NCBI RefSeq assembly: GCF_030287405.1
Contig: NZ_JASVVV010000006.1
Span: 1-64,000 of the forward strand
Direction of reading: 5' to 3'
DNA: 64,000 bases
DNA from: Halalkalicoccus sp. NIPERK01
Lineage (GTDB): Archaea > Halobacteriota > Halobacteria > Halobacteriales > Halalkalicoccaceae
In this document: positions 52,039 to 61,023 of the stretch, piece after piece
Layout of the letters: the number at the start of each line of letters is the position of its first letter
Numbering within the stretch: the first letter of the stretch is position 1
Translations under genes and position numbers: made by a program
The notes under the pieces: generated by a model
The model's database searches: none
Seen by the model: only the letters and a program-made list of their open reading frames with translations
What the model was told of the DNA's origin: nothing

Positions 52039-53202
52039 ATGTCGACTGCCAACGACCGCGTCGTCGTGGTTGGAGCCGGCGTCTCGGGGCTCGCCATCGC
52101 CCGGGAACTCGCGCCCGACCACGACGTCATCGTCCTCGATAAAGGCGGTGTAGCCGCGGACACGTCCTCTCGAGCGTCCGGGATGATCTCGCTCTCGCTC
52201 GAACCGTTCCCCGAGGAGTGGGCGTCGTTCGCCCTCTCGCAGTTCCGCGACCTCGACGGACGGGGCGTCTTCTCGTTCACCGAGCGCGAGACGGTCCGGC
52301 TCGTTCCCGAGGCGAACGCCGACCTGTACACCGACCGGGCACCCGACGGCGGGGAGTTCCTCACTCGATCCGAACTGAAGCGGCGCCATCCCGATTCGTT
52401 CGGCGATCTGTCGGCGTACGGCGGCGGGCTCGTCTACGACGGCACCGGCTCCCTCGACGCGCTCGACTACGCGATGACGCTGAAGTGGGCCGCGGAACGG
52501 GCGGGAGCCGGGATCTTCCGCGATCACGAAGTGAGGGACGTTCGAGTCGAGGACGGTGCGGTGGTCGGCGTCGAGACGGAGTACGGTCGTATCGAGGCCG
52601 ACCACGTCGTCTACGCGACGGGATGGCGGACGCGTGACCTCCTCGACGGGTACGTCGAACTGCCGGTGAGACCGCTCCGGTGGAACGCGGTCGTCATCGA
52701 ACCCGACGATCCGCTTCCGGACGACTGTCCCATGGGGTCCGAACCGACGATGCGGATGTACTGGCGGCCAACCGATCGTGGGAACGTGCTCGTCGGCGGG
52801 AACGAACACCTCCTCAGCGATCCCGAGGGCACGCCGATGGGCGTTCAGCCATCGTTCCGGGAACGCGTGGTCGAGGACGTCGCGCCGCTGCTCGAGGGGG
52901 TCGCTGCGGGACGTATCCGCCGCGAGGACTGCTGTCCGACCGCGGACTGCGCCTCGCCCGACGGTCTCCCGATCATCGACGCCCCCGCGGAGGGGCCCGA
53001 GGGGCTCGCGGTCGTGACCGGTCTTCACGGCCGGGGCGTCATGCTCTCGCCCGTCACGGGACGCGCCGTTCGGTCGCTGATCACCGGCGAGGACCCGCCC
53101 TTTCCGATGGCTCCGTTCCGACTCGATCGCTTCGACGACCGATCCGCCGATTTCGACTATCGAAGCCACTGGGGACCGGGGGGAGACGGTTCCGGACCGT
53201 AG
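52039..53202 (+). CDS. FAD-dependent DAO-family oxidoreductase
   Basis: The 387-aa protein has the FAD Rossmann motif RVVVVGAGVSGLAIAREL (7-24), D/E in VIVLDKGG, the DAO-family segment TSSRASGMISLSLEPF, and the C-terminal FAD-site GLAVVTGLHGRGVMLSPVTG (about 318-337). It resembles sarcosine/glycine/D-amino-acid oxidase-type enzymes. It would oxidise a secondary or primary amine; the substrate is unknown. The ATG at 52039 puts the FAD motif at the usual distance from the start. An HDAC-like deacetylase gene is convergent downstream. Confidence 0.85.
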   Translation: MSTANDRVVVVGAGVSGLAIARELAPDHDVIVLDKGGVAADTSSRASGMISLSLEPFPEEWASFALSQFRDLDGRGVFSFTERETVRLVPEANADLYTDRAPDGGEFLTRSELKRRHPDSFGDLSAYGGGLVYDGTGSLDALDYAMTLKWAAERAGAGIFRDHEVRDVRVEDGAVVGVETEYGRIEADHVVYATGWRTRDLLDGYVELPVRPLRWNAVVIEPDDPLPDDCPMGSEPTMRMYWRPTDRGNVLVGGNEHLLSDPEGTPMGVQPSFRERVVEDVAPLLEGVAAGRIRREDCCPTADCASPDGLPIIDAPAEGPEGLAVVTGLHGRGVMLSPVTGRAVRSLITGEDPPFPMAPFRLDRFDDRSADFDYRSHWGPGGDGSGP

Positions 53203-53321
53203 CACGCGTCGACCGTCCGTTCGGGGTGTGGTCGCCGAAGGGGTTTCGGGTGAGCGATCCTCTCTTCGAGTGCGCACGCGAGCGGGAGCGAAGGAAAACC
53301 CGATACCCTATCGAACGGCCG

Positions 53322-54452
53322 TCACTCGAGGTTCCAGTAGGTTCGGTGGTGTTCGATCGCATCGGCCAGCCAGGCGTCGACGAGTTCGGTCGGTTCGTCG
53401 AACCGGGCGAACGGGTCGTCCAGTCCGAACCGGGCGAGATCGACGCGGCGGTCGAGGACGCCCTCGAACACGTCGAGCGTCGCGAACGAGAGGTGGGACG
53501 GCTGGTAGCCCCCCTCCTGGACGAACACGAGGCGGCCATCCGCGCATTCGTCGGCGAGTCGGCGCACGTGTCGGCCGAGCTCGAAGAATCCGTCGCGAGT
53601 GACGAGATTGCGTGCGTTCGGATCCGCCGCGCCCGCATCCTGCCCGGCGCTCACGAGAACGAGATCCGGGTTGTACTCTCGAACGACGGGATCGACGATG
53701 CGCTCGAAGAGCGCGTCGTAGCCCCGGTCACCCGTCCCGGGAGGGAGTGGAACGTTCACGGTGTAGCCCTCGCCGACGCCTGCACCGACCTCCTCGAGCG
53801 ATCCCTCCTGCGGGTGGTACTCCGGGTGCCAGGAGCCGTGGTCGGCGTGGGCGCTCACGAAGAGGACGTCGTCGCGGTCGTAGAACGCCTCCTGGGTGCC
53901 GTTGCCGTGGTGGACGTCCCAGTCGACGATCGCCACCCTGTCTATGCCGTGTGTGAGTGCTTCTTCGGCGGCGATCGCGGCGTTGTTGAGAAAGCAGAAC
54001 CCGTCCGCACAGGCCGGCCGGGCGTGATGGCCGCTCGGACGACAGAGCGCGTACGGCACGGTCCTCTCCCCTTCGAGCGCCTCGCGAACCGCGTCGATCG
54101 CCGCGCCGGCGGCGACGCGGGAGGCGTCGAACGTGGCCTCGTTCGCGCCGGTCGTCGTGTCCTCGATACGGCCGCCGCCGTCGGCACAAAACGCCTCTAA
54201 CCAGTCGACGTAGTCCGGTTCGTGTACCCGTTCGATCTCCGAGCGCGTGGCCCGTTCCGGCGATTCGTAGCTGGTGACTTCGGGAAAGGAGTGGCCGAGC
54301 ATCGCCCTGATGTTTTCGATGCGCTCGCGGCGATCCGGATGCGTCTCCTCGTGGGCGATGATGGGCATCGAGGGGAACTTGAACGTTCCTGCGGGCGGTT
54401 CGTGGTCGAGCATGCGGTCGTGCCAATAGACGGAGACGGTGTCGTCGGTCAT
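53322..54452 (-). CDS. HDAC-like amidohydrolase (acetylpolyamine amidohydrolase family)
   Basis: The 376-aa protein has the arginase/deacetylase fold motifs: RPSGHH (H142, H143), the zinc ligands D179 and H181 in DWDVHHGNGTQE and D272 in SAGQDAG, and EGGYQ with the catalytic Tyr. It removes acetyl groups from amines: polyamines, amino compounds or proteins. It is cytoplasmic. Divergent from the ThDP enzyme (54618) and convergent with the DAO oxidase, a clustering that could mean amine catabolism. That link is only an inference. Confidence 0.88.
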   Translation of the reverse strand: MTDDTVSVYWHDRMLDHEPPAGTFKFPSMPIIAHEETHPDRRERIENIRAMLGHSFPEVTSYESPERATRSEIERVHEPDYVDWLEAFCADGGGRIEDTTTGANEATFDASRVAAGAAIDAVREALEGERTVPYALCRPSGHHARPACADGFCFLNNAAIAAEEALTHGIDRVAIVDWDVHHGNGTQEAFYDRDDVLFVSAHADHGSWHPEYHPQEGSLEEVGAGVGEGYTVNVPLPPGTGDRGYDALFERIVDPVVREYNPDLVLVSAGQDAGAADPNARNLVTRDGFFELGRHVRRLADECADGRLVFVQEGGYQPSHLSFATLDVFEGVLDRRVDLARFGLDDPFARFDEPTELVDAWLADAIEHHRTYWNLE

Positions 54453-54617
54453 GGGTCGAGTGTCTGCACCGTGGTATCAGTCAGCTTCGTGGGCGGGTTT
54501 ATAGATCCCGGTCGTTTGGACCGGAGACCGCTGGTTCAGTCGGTGCCGCCGCGGTGTTCGAGCGCCGTGTCGTCGTCCCCCAAAAGAGCTTTTGCTAGCA
54601 TGACGGTATCGTAGAGC

Positions 54618-56288
54618 ATGGCTAGTCCGGAAGTCGGCGAACGGGTGATCGAGACGCTCGGGGACGTGGGGATCTCGTACGTGTTCAGCACGTTCGGGAC
54701 GGACCATCCCCCCCTCATCAAGGGCTTGGCGAAGCACGACGACCCGACGCTGATACTCGCGCCCCACGAGATGCTCGCCGCGAGCGCCGCCCACGGCTAC
54801 GCCCAGGTCACCAACGAACCGCAGGCGGTCCTCGTCCACGTCGACGTCGGGACGGCCAACCTCGGCGCGAGCGTGCACAACGCGGCGCGCTCGCGGGTTC
54901 CCATGTTCATCCTGGCGGGCCGAACGCCCGTGACGACACGGAACGAACAGCCCGGTAGCCGGAGCATCTTCGTCCACTACTACCAGGACGTCTACGATCA
55001 ACACGGGCTGCTTCGCGAGTACGCGAAGTGGACGTACGAACTCGAAACGGGGGCGAACGTCGGTACCGTCCTCGCTCGCGGCCACGATCTGGCGACCGCC
55101 GCGCCGGCCGGTCCCGTCTACCTCACGTTACCTCGGGAAGTTCTGCGACAGGAATGCGAGACGACGGGGCGATCCGTCCCCCGTCGACCGGATCGGGTGA
55201 CGGCGACCGCCACCACCGGCGCACGCGAAGAACTGCTCGCGTTGCTTCGTGACGCGTCTCACCCGCTGGTCGTCACCTCGTATCTCGGCCGTGACGAGTC
55301 GGCGGTCGGGGTGCTCGAGACGTTCGCGGAGACGTGCGGCGTCGGCGTGGTCGAGGCCGCGCCCGCATTCGATCTGAGCTTCGACCGCGAACACCCGCTT
55401 CACTTCGGCTTCGTCACCGAGGAGCACCTCGACGAGGCGGACCTCCTGCTCGTGGCGAACTGCGACGTCCCGTGGGTTCCATCACGGAAGACACCCGCCG
55501 AGGGCTCGACGGTCGTTCACATCGATCCCGACCCGGAGAAGCCGCAGTACCCGCTGTGGGACTTCGAGGTCGACCACCGACTGCGCGCCGAGCCGAAGGC
55601 GGTCTTCGCCGACCTCGCGGCGGCATTCGACGAGACGGGCGTGGCGAGCGAGCGACGGGACCGGTTGGCGGAGGTCGGTCGACGACGACGGGAGGAGGTC
55701 CGCTCCGGGGTGGCGGATCCGGCGGACGCCGACCGAATCACGCCGGGATCGCTCTCGGCCGTGCTCGGGGAGGTGCTCGAGGACGACGATATCGTCGTGG
55801 ACGAAACCGTAACCAACACCGTCGACGTGCTGCGACACCTGACGCGGACGGAACCCGGCAGCTACTACTCGTACTGCAGCAGCGGTCTCGGGTGGGCCGG
55901 CGGTGCGTCGCTCGGCATCAAACTCGCCCGGCCGGCATCACGCGTCGTTTCGCTGGTCGGCGACGGCTCGTTCGTGCTCGGCAACCCGGTCGCCGCCCTC
56001 CAGACCGCCGCGGCCTACGACCTGCCGTCCCTCACCGTCGTGTACAACAACCGCAGATGGCGAGCCGTCGAAGACGCGATACGGGACCAGTACGGCGAGC
56101 CGGGGTTCGACGCCCGGTCGTTCACGGAGTACGCACCCGAATCGAACCTCGCGAGGCTGGCCGAGGTCGTGGGGGGATACGGCGAGCGCGTCGACGATCC
56201 CACGGAGCTAGCCGGGGCGATCGAATCCGGCCTCGCGGCGGTCGATGACGGCGATCCGGCGATACTGGACGTTCGAATAACGGAGTGA
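54618..56288 (+). CDS. thiamine diphosphate-dependent enzyme (ALS/benzoylformate decarboxylase-like)
   Basis: The 556-aa enzyme has the three-domain ThDP layout: pyrimidine-binding domain with E51 (APHEMLAASAAHGYA), a central domain, and a diphosphate-binding domain with GDGSFVLGNPVAALQT...YNN (about 446-478). It is close to acetolactate synthase, benzoylformate decarboxylase or sulfoacetaldehyde-type enzymes. It would decarboxylate a 2-oxo acid, either releasing an aldehyde or joining two. No ilvN-like small subunit is adjacent, which argues against acetolactate synthase of isoleucine/valine synthesis. It starts 165 bp from the divergent HDAC-like gene. Confidence 0.85.
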   Translation: MASPEVGERVIETLGDVGISYVFSTFGTDHPPLIKGLAKHDDPTLILAPHEMLAASAAHGYAQVTNEPQAVLVHVDVGTANLGASVHNAARSRVPMFILAGRTPVTTRNEQPGSRSIFVHYYQDVYDQHGLLREYAKWTYELETGANVGTVLARGHDLATAAPAGPVYLTLPREVLRQECETTGRSVPRRPDRVTATATTGAREELLALLRDASHPLVVTSYLGRDESAVGVLETFAETCGVGVVEAAPAFDLSFDREHPLHFGFVTEEHLDEADLLLVANCDVPWVPSRKTPAEGSTVVHIDPDPEKPQYPLWDFEVDHRLRAEPKAVFADLAAAFDETGVASERRDRLAEVGRRRREEVRSGVADPADADRITPGSLSAVLGEVLEDDDIVVDETVTNTVDVLRHLTRTEPGSYYSYCSSGLGWAGGASLGIKLARPASRVVSLVGDGSFVLGNPVAALQTAAAYDLPSLTVVYNNRRWRAVEDAIRDQYGEPGFDARSFTEYAPESNLARLAEVVGGYGERVDDPTELAGAIESGLAAVDDGDPAILDVRITE

Positions 56289-56402
56289 CCGACACTCGCG
56301 CGAGCACCGACAGGCCGGACGGACGGGGCCCCCCTCGCTGTTCGAAGATCGCGAGCGTTCGAGCCACTGGCCCGTTCGATACCGAATCCGCCCAGCGTCG
56401 TC

Positions 56403-57023
56403 TCACTCGTGTTCCACCGTCTCGAGGGTCCCTCGGTACCGGCGCACCCAGAGCACCTGGAGGGGGGCGATCAGTAACGGGGTGTAAAACGCCAGTTCGA
56501 GCGACACCGCCGCGATGGCGATCGAGACCGAGAAGACGGCCGGGGCGATCAACCCGCGGCCCGTGATCGAGCGGGCCGTTCGAGCATCGATATCCTCCTC
56601 GAGATATCCCGCTCGTGTGGCGTACGTCCAGAGTCCGACCAGGGTGACGCCGACCAGGACGATGTTGACGGCGTACAGGGTCCACGCGAACCGCGTCCCG
56701 TACAGGCCGAGCATCTCCGTCGGGTACGGGAGGAACGACACCGTGAGCAAAAAGAGGAGGTTCAGCCACAGCAGTACCCGATCGTGGCGAACGATATGCC
56801 GGAAGAGGTTGTGGTGGCCGATCCAGTAGAGACCGACGACGACGAAGCTCAACAGGTAGCTGAACACCAGCGTGTCCTGCTCGATCACCGCTGCCGGTAG
56901 CTCGTCGGGCGCGACCGACGGGACCTCGAACTGCAGGATCAACAGGGTGAGCACGATCGCGAACAATCCGTCGCTCAACGCGTCCATGCGGTCCGTATCC
57001 CGCCCGCCGACCGTTTCGATCAT
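56403..57023 (-). CDS. TMEM175-type potassium channel
   Basis: The 206-aa protein has six hydrophobic segments and the TMEM175 signature helix MDALSDGLFAIVLTLLILQF (about 13-32), with the pore-lining residues in that first helix, and WIGHHNLFRHI (about 67-77). It forms a K+-selective channel that lacks the usual TVGYG filter. It sits in the cell membrane. Potassium handling matters for halophiles that accumulate KCl. The gene is not evidently co-transcribed with the flanking catabolic genes. Confidence 0.85.
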   Translation of the reverse strand: MIETVGGRDTDRMDALSDGLFAIVLTLLILQFEVPSVAPDELPAAVIEQDTLVFSYLLSFVVVGLYWIGHHNLFRHIVRHDRVLLWLNLLFLLTVSFLPYPTEMLGLYGTRFAWTLYAVNIVLVGVTLVGLWTYATRAGYLEEDIDARTARSITGRGLIAPAVFSVSIAIAAVSLELAFYTPLLIAPLQVLWVRRYRGTLETVEHE

Positions 57024-57238
57024 AGCAGTACGACGCGCCGGGGAGCCGAATAACCCACCGGCCGCGAGGGGCGAGGCGCGTCGGTTCATCGCGACCGCAC
57101 CCGAGAGCCTCGAACGAGCGGCCACGGCCCTCGTCGATCTGTGGTCTCCTGTTGCTACCGCTAACGGAGGACGAACGGCTCGCACGTAGATTCAGCGATG
57201 GTTCGTCGAACGTCGACCGGGGAGCACGCCGGTTCCGG

Positions 57239-58237
57239 TCACCGAAGCACCTCCCGTGGGTTTTCGAACACGACTTGTCGGATCGTCTCCACATCGATCC
57301 CCATCCGATACATCTCGAAGATCGTCCGTTTGTAGGCGAAGACGTCGCTCCGAAGGATCCCCGCGCTGTCGGTCTCGACCAGAATCCGATCGGGCCCGTA
57401 CTCGGCGACGACCTCGGCGACGTGGTGTGGTTCGACCCCGAGGAGCCACGGATAGCTGACGGTGAAACTGCAGTAACAGTCCGTGTTCTCGAGGACGTAG
57501 GGGGCGATCCTCGGATCGGCGTGCGAGAGCACCAGTCGGTCGTCCGGCAGGCCCGCCTCGTCTTTCAGTTCGAGATCGATCTCGACGGCGTCGCGTTTCG
57601 GGTACTCGCCGGAGAGCACGGGCTCTCGCTGGAGGGAGAGGTCCAGCTCGTAGCCGGGGATCGAGCCGTGGACCCGATCCGGGAACTCGACATCCCTGAG
57701 ATCCGCGGGCGTGTGCAGGATCGCCGGCAGGTCGTGATCGGCGGCGACCTCGAGCTGGCGTCGGGTCACGTCCTTCTGTCCTTCGAGGTCCCAGCCGGCG
57801 ACGTGCTGTGATTCGGTGATGCCGATCTCGCCGACGGCGGCCACCTCGTCGAGTTCGCAGTACTCGGGCATGACCTCGAGCAGGTCCTCGTAGTCCTCGA
57901 CGCGAGCCCCGGTGTGGATCCCGATTCCGACCGCGGCGTCGAAGGGGTGTGCCTCCCGGATCGGGGCGAGGCGGTTGAGCGCGTCGTCCCAGAGATAGCG
58001 GACGTCCGCGGCCGCGACGGGTTTGTACGGCGTCCAGTAGTAGGCGGCGGCCATCATCACCATCGAGTGACAGCCGCTCAGCGCGAACTTCTCGCGGTCG
58101 TTCCACGAGAGCGTGTGCGCGTGGTTGTGGACGTCGATCCACGGGATGGTCGTCAGCTCTGCTGGAAGGTCGACTGGCGCATCGCCCTCGCGGTGGTCGA
58201 GGTCAGTCGGGCGCCGTGTCGGGTATCGGTGGGCCAT
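57239..58237 (-). CDS. TatD-like/amidohydrolase family protein
   Basis: The 332-aa protein has a TIM-barrel metal site: D35, H37, H39 (IDVHNHAHT), E in VGEIGITE, H in ILHTPADL, H in VLSHADP and D in LVETDSAGI. The layout fits TatD-type metal-dependent hydrolases and lactonase-like relatives; the exact substrate is unknown. It starts 13 bp after the FAH gene stop, so these two form an operon, and a shared function in breaking down a cyclic or aromatic compound is likely. The operator at 59204-59219 would control both. Confidence 0.8.
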   Translation of the reverse strand: MAHRYPTRRPTDLDHREGDAPVDLPAELTTIPWIDVHNHAHTLSWNDREKFALSGCHSMVMMAAAYYWTPYKPVAAADVRYLWDDALNRLAPIREAHPFDAAVGIGIHTGARVEDYEDLLEVMPEYCELDEVAAVGEIGITESQHVAGWDLEGQKDVTRRQLEVAADHDLPAILHTPADLRDVEFPDRVHGSIPGYELDLSLQREPVLSGEYPKRDAVEIDLELKDEAGLPDDRLVLSHADPRIAPYVLENTDCYCSFTVSYPWLLGVEPHHVAEVVAEYGPDRILVETDSAGILRSDVFAYKRTIFEMYRMGIDVETIRQVVFENPREVLR

Positions 58238-58250
58238 GGGGGTGTACTCG

Positions 58251-59135
58251 TCAGGCGTGCCGGCAGGTGTTGTGTAGCTCGCCGATGCCCTCGATGCCGA
58301 CCGTCACGGCGTCGCCGTCGTCGAGGAGGACCCGTGGATCGCGGAAGTAGCCGACCCCGTCGGGCGTTCCAGTGTAAATGAGATCCCCCGGTTCGAGGGT
58401 GAACGCCCGGCTACAGAACGCGACGAGTTCGGCGAGGTCGAAGATCAGCTGGCGGGTGTTCGACTCCTGGAGGCGCTCGCCGTTGACCTCGGTCCAGATG
58501 TCGAGATCGCCACTATCGTCGACCTCCTCGGGCGTCACGACGTGCGGGCCGATCGGGCCGAACGTATCGAGGCTCTTCCCGCGAACCCACTGTTCGTCGG
58601 CCATCTGGAGGTCCCGCGCCGAGACGTCGTTGCCGATCGTGTAGCCGGCGACGTACTCCAAGGCCTCGCTCTCGTCGACGTTCCGGGCCCGGTCGCCCAT
58701 CACGACGACGAGTTCGCCCTCGTAATCCACTTCGGAGGTCAGCGCGGGGTCCCACTCGATCGTCTCGTCCGGTCCGATGAGCGACTGGGGGAACTTCGAG
58801 AACAGCACGGGCTCGTCCGGGGCGTCGAACCCGCCCTCGTCGGCGTGATCACGGTAGTTCAGGCCGACGCAAATGACCTTCTGGGGGTCCGTTATCGGCT
58901 CACGCCGGGTGAGATCCGCCGGGTCGTAGAGCCCGACACCCGTTTCCCGCGCGTACGTCGCGGCGAGTTCGACCTTCTCACGCCACTCCCACTCGGCGGT
59001 GATCGAACGCAGGTCCCGTGGGAGGGCGATCCCCGCCGCATCGGCCGCTGCGTGGAGATGAACGACCTCCTCGCCGTCGATGAGGCCCCCCCACGTGCCG
59101 TCCGTCGTCTCGGATTCGAACTGTCCGAGCCTCAT
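58251..59135 (-). CDS. fumarylacetoacetate hydrolase family protein
   Basis: The 294-aa protein has the FAH core: CVGLNYRDHADEGG (89-102), metal ligands E139, E141 and D170 (DYEGELVVVMG; GNDVSARDLQ), and TGTPDGVGYF. FAH proteins cleave C-C bonds in 1,3-dioxo acids, decarboxylate oxaloacetate, or isomerise homoprotocatechuate products. It opens a two-gene operon with the TatD-like gene, and the ring-cleaving dioxygenase regulated by the same palindrome would supply a substrate of the right type. The ATG at 59135 fits the conserved N-terminal region. Confidence 0.88.
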   Translation of the reverse strand: MRLGQFESETTDGTWGGLIDGEEVVHLHAAADAAGIALPRDLRSITAEWEWREKVELAATYARETGVGLYDPADLTRREPITDPQKVICVGLNYRDHADEGGFDAPDEPVLFSKFPQSLIGPDETIEWDPALTSEVDYEGELVVVMGDRARNVDESEALEYVAGYTIGNDVSARDLQMADEQWVRGKSLDTFGPIGPHVVTPEEVDDSGDLDIWTEVNGERLQESNTRQLIFDLAELVAFCSRAFTLEPGDLIYTGTPDGVGYFRDPRVLLDDGDAVTVGIEGIGELHNTCRHA

Positions 59136-59203
59136 GCGCGTCGCTCACTCCTGGGACTCTGTCTCATTGTTCTCCGTACAGTGTGTCGTATGGGTCCATA
59201 TTC

Positions 59204-59219
59204 TTTACCATGTGGTAGA
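59204..59219. promoter_or_regulatory. candidate TetR operator 1
   Basis: TTTACCATGTGGTAGA contains the palindrome TACCA-TG-TGGTA (59206-59217). It lies 70 bp upstream of the FAH ATG and about 120 bp upstream of the divergent TetR gene. The same arms and neighbouring bases recur at 60978-60991, so this is unlikely to be chance. Confidence 0.65.
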
Positions 59220-59310
59220 ACGCCGACGAACGGCCGTCAGCGCGTCCAGCGACGGGGAAGGAGACTGCACGGGTCGTTCGTCGGGGTCCGACGGTCGAGC
59301 GGACGGGTAG

Positions 59311-59316
59311 TATAAA
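59311..59316 (+). promoter_or_regulatory. TATA box of the TetR gene
   Basis: TATAAA is centred 27-28 bp before the ATG at 59341, implying a leaderless transcript. No copy of the TTACCANGTGGTA palindrome overlaps it, so autoregulation would have to work from the operator about 100 bp upstream. Confidence 0.6.
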
Positions 59317-59340
59317 CCGTTGAGCCGCTAGTTACGCTAC

Positions 59341-59982
59341 ATGGCTGGCTCGGAGAAGCGTTCCTCGTCGGAAGGGACACGGGAGGCGATCATGGAGGCG
59401 ACCTTTCGCGCCCTCAGCAAACACGGCTATACGGACCTCCGGATGCGGGACATCGGCGACGAGTTCGAACTGACGCGACCCGTGATCCACTACCACTACA
59501 ACAGCAAACACGAGCTGATCTCGTCGTTCCTCGAGTATCTCATCGCACAGTACAAGGACGACGTCACGCTCGACGACAGCGAGGACCAGTGGAAGCGACT
59601 GGAGATCCGGATCGATCAGTGTATGTTCGGGCCCGACATCGACGGGTTCGACCACTGGGAGCGGATGAAGGTCTACCACGAACTCTTCTCTCAGGCCCAG
59701 CACAACGACGCGCACCGCGAACTGTTCAACGAGCACTACGAGCAGATGGTCATCGGGCTCGCCGACGTGATCCAGGCGGGGATCGAGCAGGGGACGTTCG
59801 CCGACGTCGACGCGATGGAACTCTCACAGCTCCTGACGGACGTCATCCACTCGGCGCGGGCCCGTCGGATCTCGCTGGGCCAGAAGGACGCGCCCGAGCG
59901 GGCACGTGCCGCGATCGATGCGTTCGTGCTTCCGAGCCTCGTCCCGAACGTCCACGTCGAGATCCCCGCGACCGACCCCTGA
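59341..59982 (+). CDS. TetR/AcrR family transcriptional regulator
   Basis: The 213-aa protein has a TetR N-terminal HTH (about 12-60, TREAIMEATFRALSKHGYTD, MRDIGDEFELTRPVIHYHYNSK) and an all-helical ligand-binding C-terminal domain (about 70-205). It likely represses transcription until a small ligand binds. Matching palindromes upstream of the FAH operon and between the dioxygenase and DoxX genes are good candidate binding sites. Quinones or aromatic compounds are plausible ligands given those targets. Confidence 0.9.
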   Translation: MAGSEKRSSSEGTREAIMEATFRALSKHGYTDLRMRDIGDEFELTRPVIHYHYNSKHELISSFLEYLIAQYKDDVTLDDSEDQWKRLEIRIDQCMFGPDIDGFDHWERMKVYHELFSQAQHNDAHRELFNEHYEQMVIGLADVIQAGIEQGTFADVDAMELSQLLTDVIHSARARRISLGQKDAPERARAAIDAFVLPSLVPNVHVEIPATDP

Positions 59983-60017
59983 GAGCCGGACCGAATCGAA
60001 TCGGAAGAGGGATCGGT

Positions 60018-60965
60018 TCACTCGACGGTGATGTCGGGGAGCTGTTCGTCGATGTACTCGATATCGACGTCGAGCCAGTCGGGAACGCGGAGATTCTCGC
60101 CGAGTTCCGAGACGTCCTCGTCGAGGGTGACGCCCGGACCGGTGGTGGCGAACTCGAAGATCGAGCCGCCGGGTTCGGTGAAGTACATCGACCAGAAGTA
60201 GTCGCGGTCCTTCCGCGAGGTCGTGATCAGGCCGGCATCGCGGAACCGATCGCTCCACTCCTTTTGTTCCCACTTCTCGCCGGCGTCGAACGCGATGTGG
60301 AGGAACGTGCCCGTCCCCATGACGCCCTGGGGGGCGTTCGGCCGGATGAGCACGTCGACGAACTCAGCGCCCGTTCCGTCGCCGGGCGCCTGATAGCGCA
60401 CGCGGTCGCCCGCCTGTGGCTCGTCGTGTCGGCCGACCCGGTTCCAGTCCATCGTCTCCAGCGCTCTGAACGTCCCGGCGGGGTCGTTCGAGTGAACGGT
60501 GACGCTGTGGAGCCCTCGAACGCCGTGTTCGGCGGGAACGGTGCCGCCGTCCCACGCCTCGATGTCCGATTCGCCGGTGACGAGTTCGAACGGCGTCCCG
60601 TCGGGGTCGCCAAAGCGGATCGCGGTCTCGTCGAAGCGTTCCTCGACGGTGTGTTCGACGTCGTGGTCGGTCAATCGCTCCGTCCAGTACTCGACCGACC
60701 CCTCGGGGATGACGAGTCCGGTCGCACTGAGCTGTCCCTTGCCGAGACTCCCCTCCGGCATGTCCTCGATCGGAAAGAACGTCACGATCGAGCCCGCCGT
60801 CCCCGCCTCGTCGCCGTAGTAGAAGTGGTAGATCTTCTCGGGGATGTCGAACCGAACGGTCCGTTTGACGAATCGCAGTCCCAGTACTTTCCGGAAGAAA
60901 TCCAGGTTCGCCTGTGCGTCGCTCGCGAACGCGGTCACGTGATGGAGGCCGGTGATCTGTCCCAT
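60018..60965 (-). CDS. ring-cleaving VOC dioxygenase (MhqO/glyoxalase family)
   Basis: The 315-aa protein consists of two VOC (glyoxalase fold) modules: GQITGLHHVTAFASDAQANL with H8/H9 at the N-terminus, FYYGDEAGTAGSIVTFFPIE, then the second half with GLHSVTVHS, GTFLHIAFD and the metal ligand Glu in EPGGSIFEFAT. This matches the MhqO-type 'ring-cleaving dioxygenase' that protects against quinones and catechols in bacilli. An Fe(II)- or Mn(II)-dependent ring opening is expected. It is divergent from a DoxX gene, as in other mhqO-doxX pairs, with a shared TATA box and a TetR operator between. Confidence 0.88.
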   Translation of the reverse strand: MGQITGLHHVTAFASDAQANLDFFRKVLGLRFVKRTVRFDIPEKIYHFYYGDEAGTAGSIVTFFPIEDMPEGSLGKGQLSATGLVIPEGSVEYWTERLTDHDVEHTVEERFDETAIRFGDPDGTPFELVTGESDIEAWDGGTVPAEHGVRGLHSVTVHSNDPAGTFRALETMDWNRVGRHDEPQAGDRVRYQAPGDGTGAEFVDVLIRPNAPQGVMGTGTFLHIAFDAGEKWEQKEWSDRFRDAGLITTSRKDRDYFWSMYFTEPGGSIFEFATTGPGVTLDEDVSELGENLRVPDWLDVDIEYIDEQLPDITVE

Positions 60966-60977
60966 GATATCACGGTC

Positions 60978-60991
60978 TTACCAAGTGGTAA
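60978..60991. promoter_or_regulatory. candidate TetR operator 2
   Basis: TTACCAAGTGGTAA is a 6-bp-arm palindrome with a 2-bp spacer, matching operator 1 in both arms and in the spacer G. It lies between the TATA box and the start codon of the dioxygenase, a position suited to repression. Confidence 0.7.
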
Positions 60992-60994
60992 ATC

Positions 60995-61002
60995 TATAAA
61001 TA
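60995..61002. promoter_or_regulatory. shared bidirectional TATA box
   Basis: TATAAATA on the plus strand is centred about 25 bp before the DoxX ATG (61024). Read the other way (TATTTATA) it is about 33 bp before the dioxygenase ATG. A GGAGG at 61013-61017 precedes the DoxX start by 6 bp. Confidence 0.55.
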
Positions 61003-61023
61003 CCTACCGCACGGAGGGAGGGT

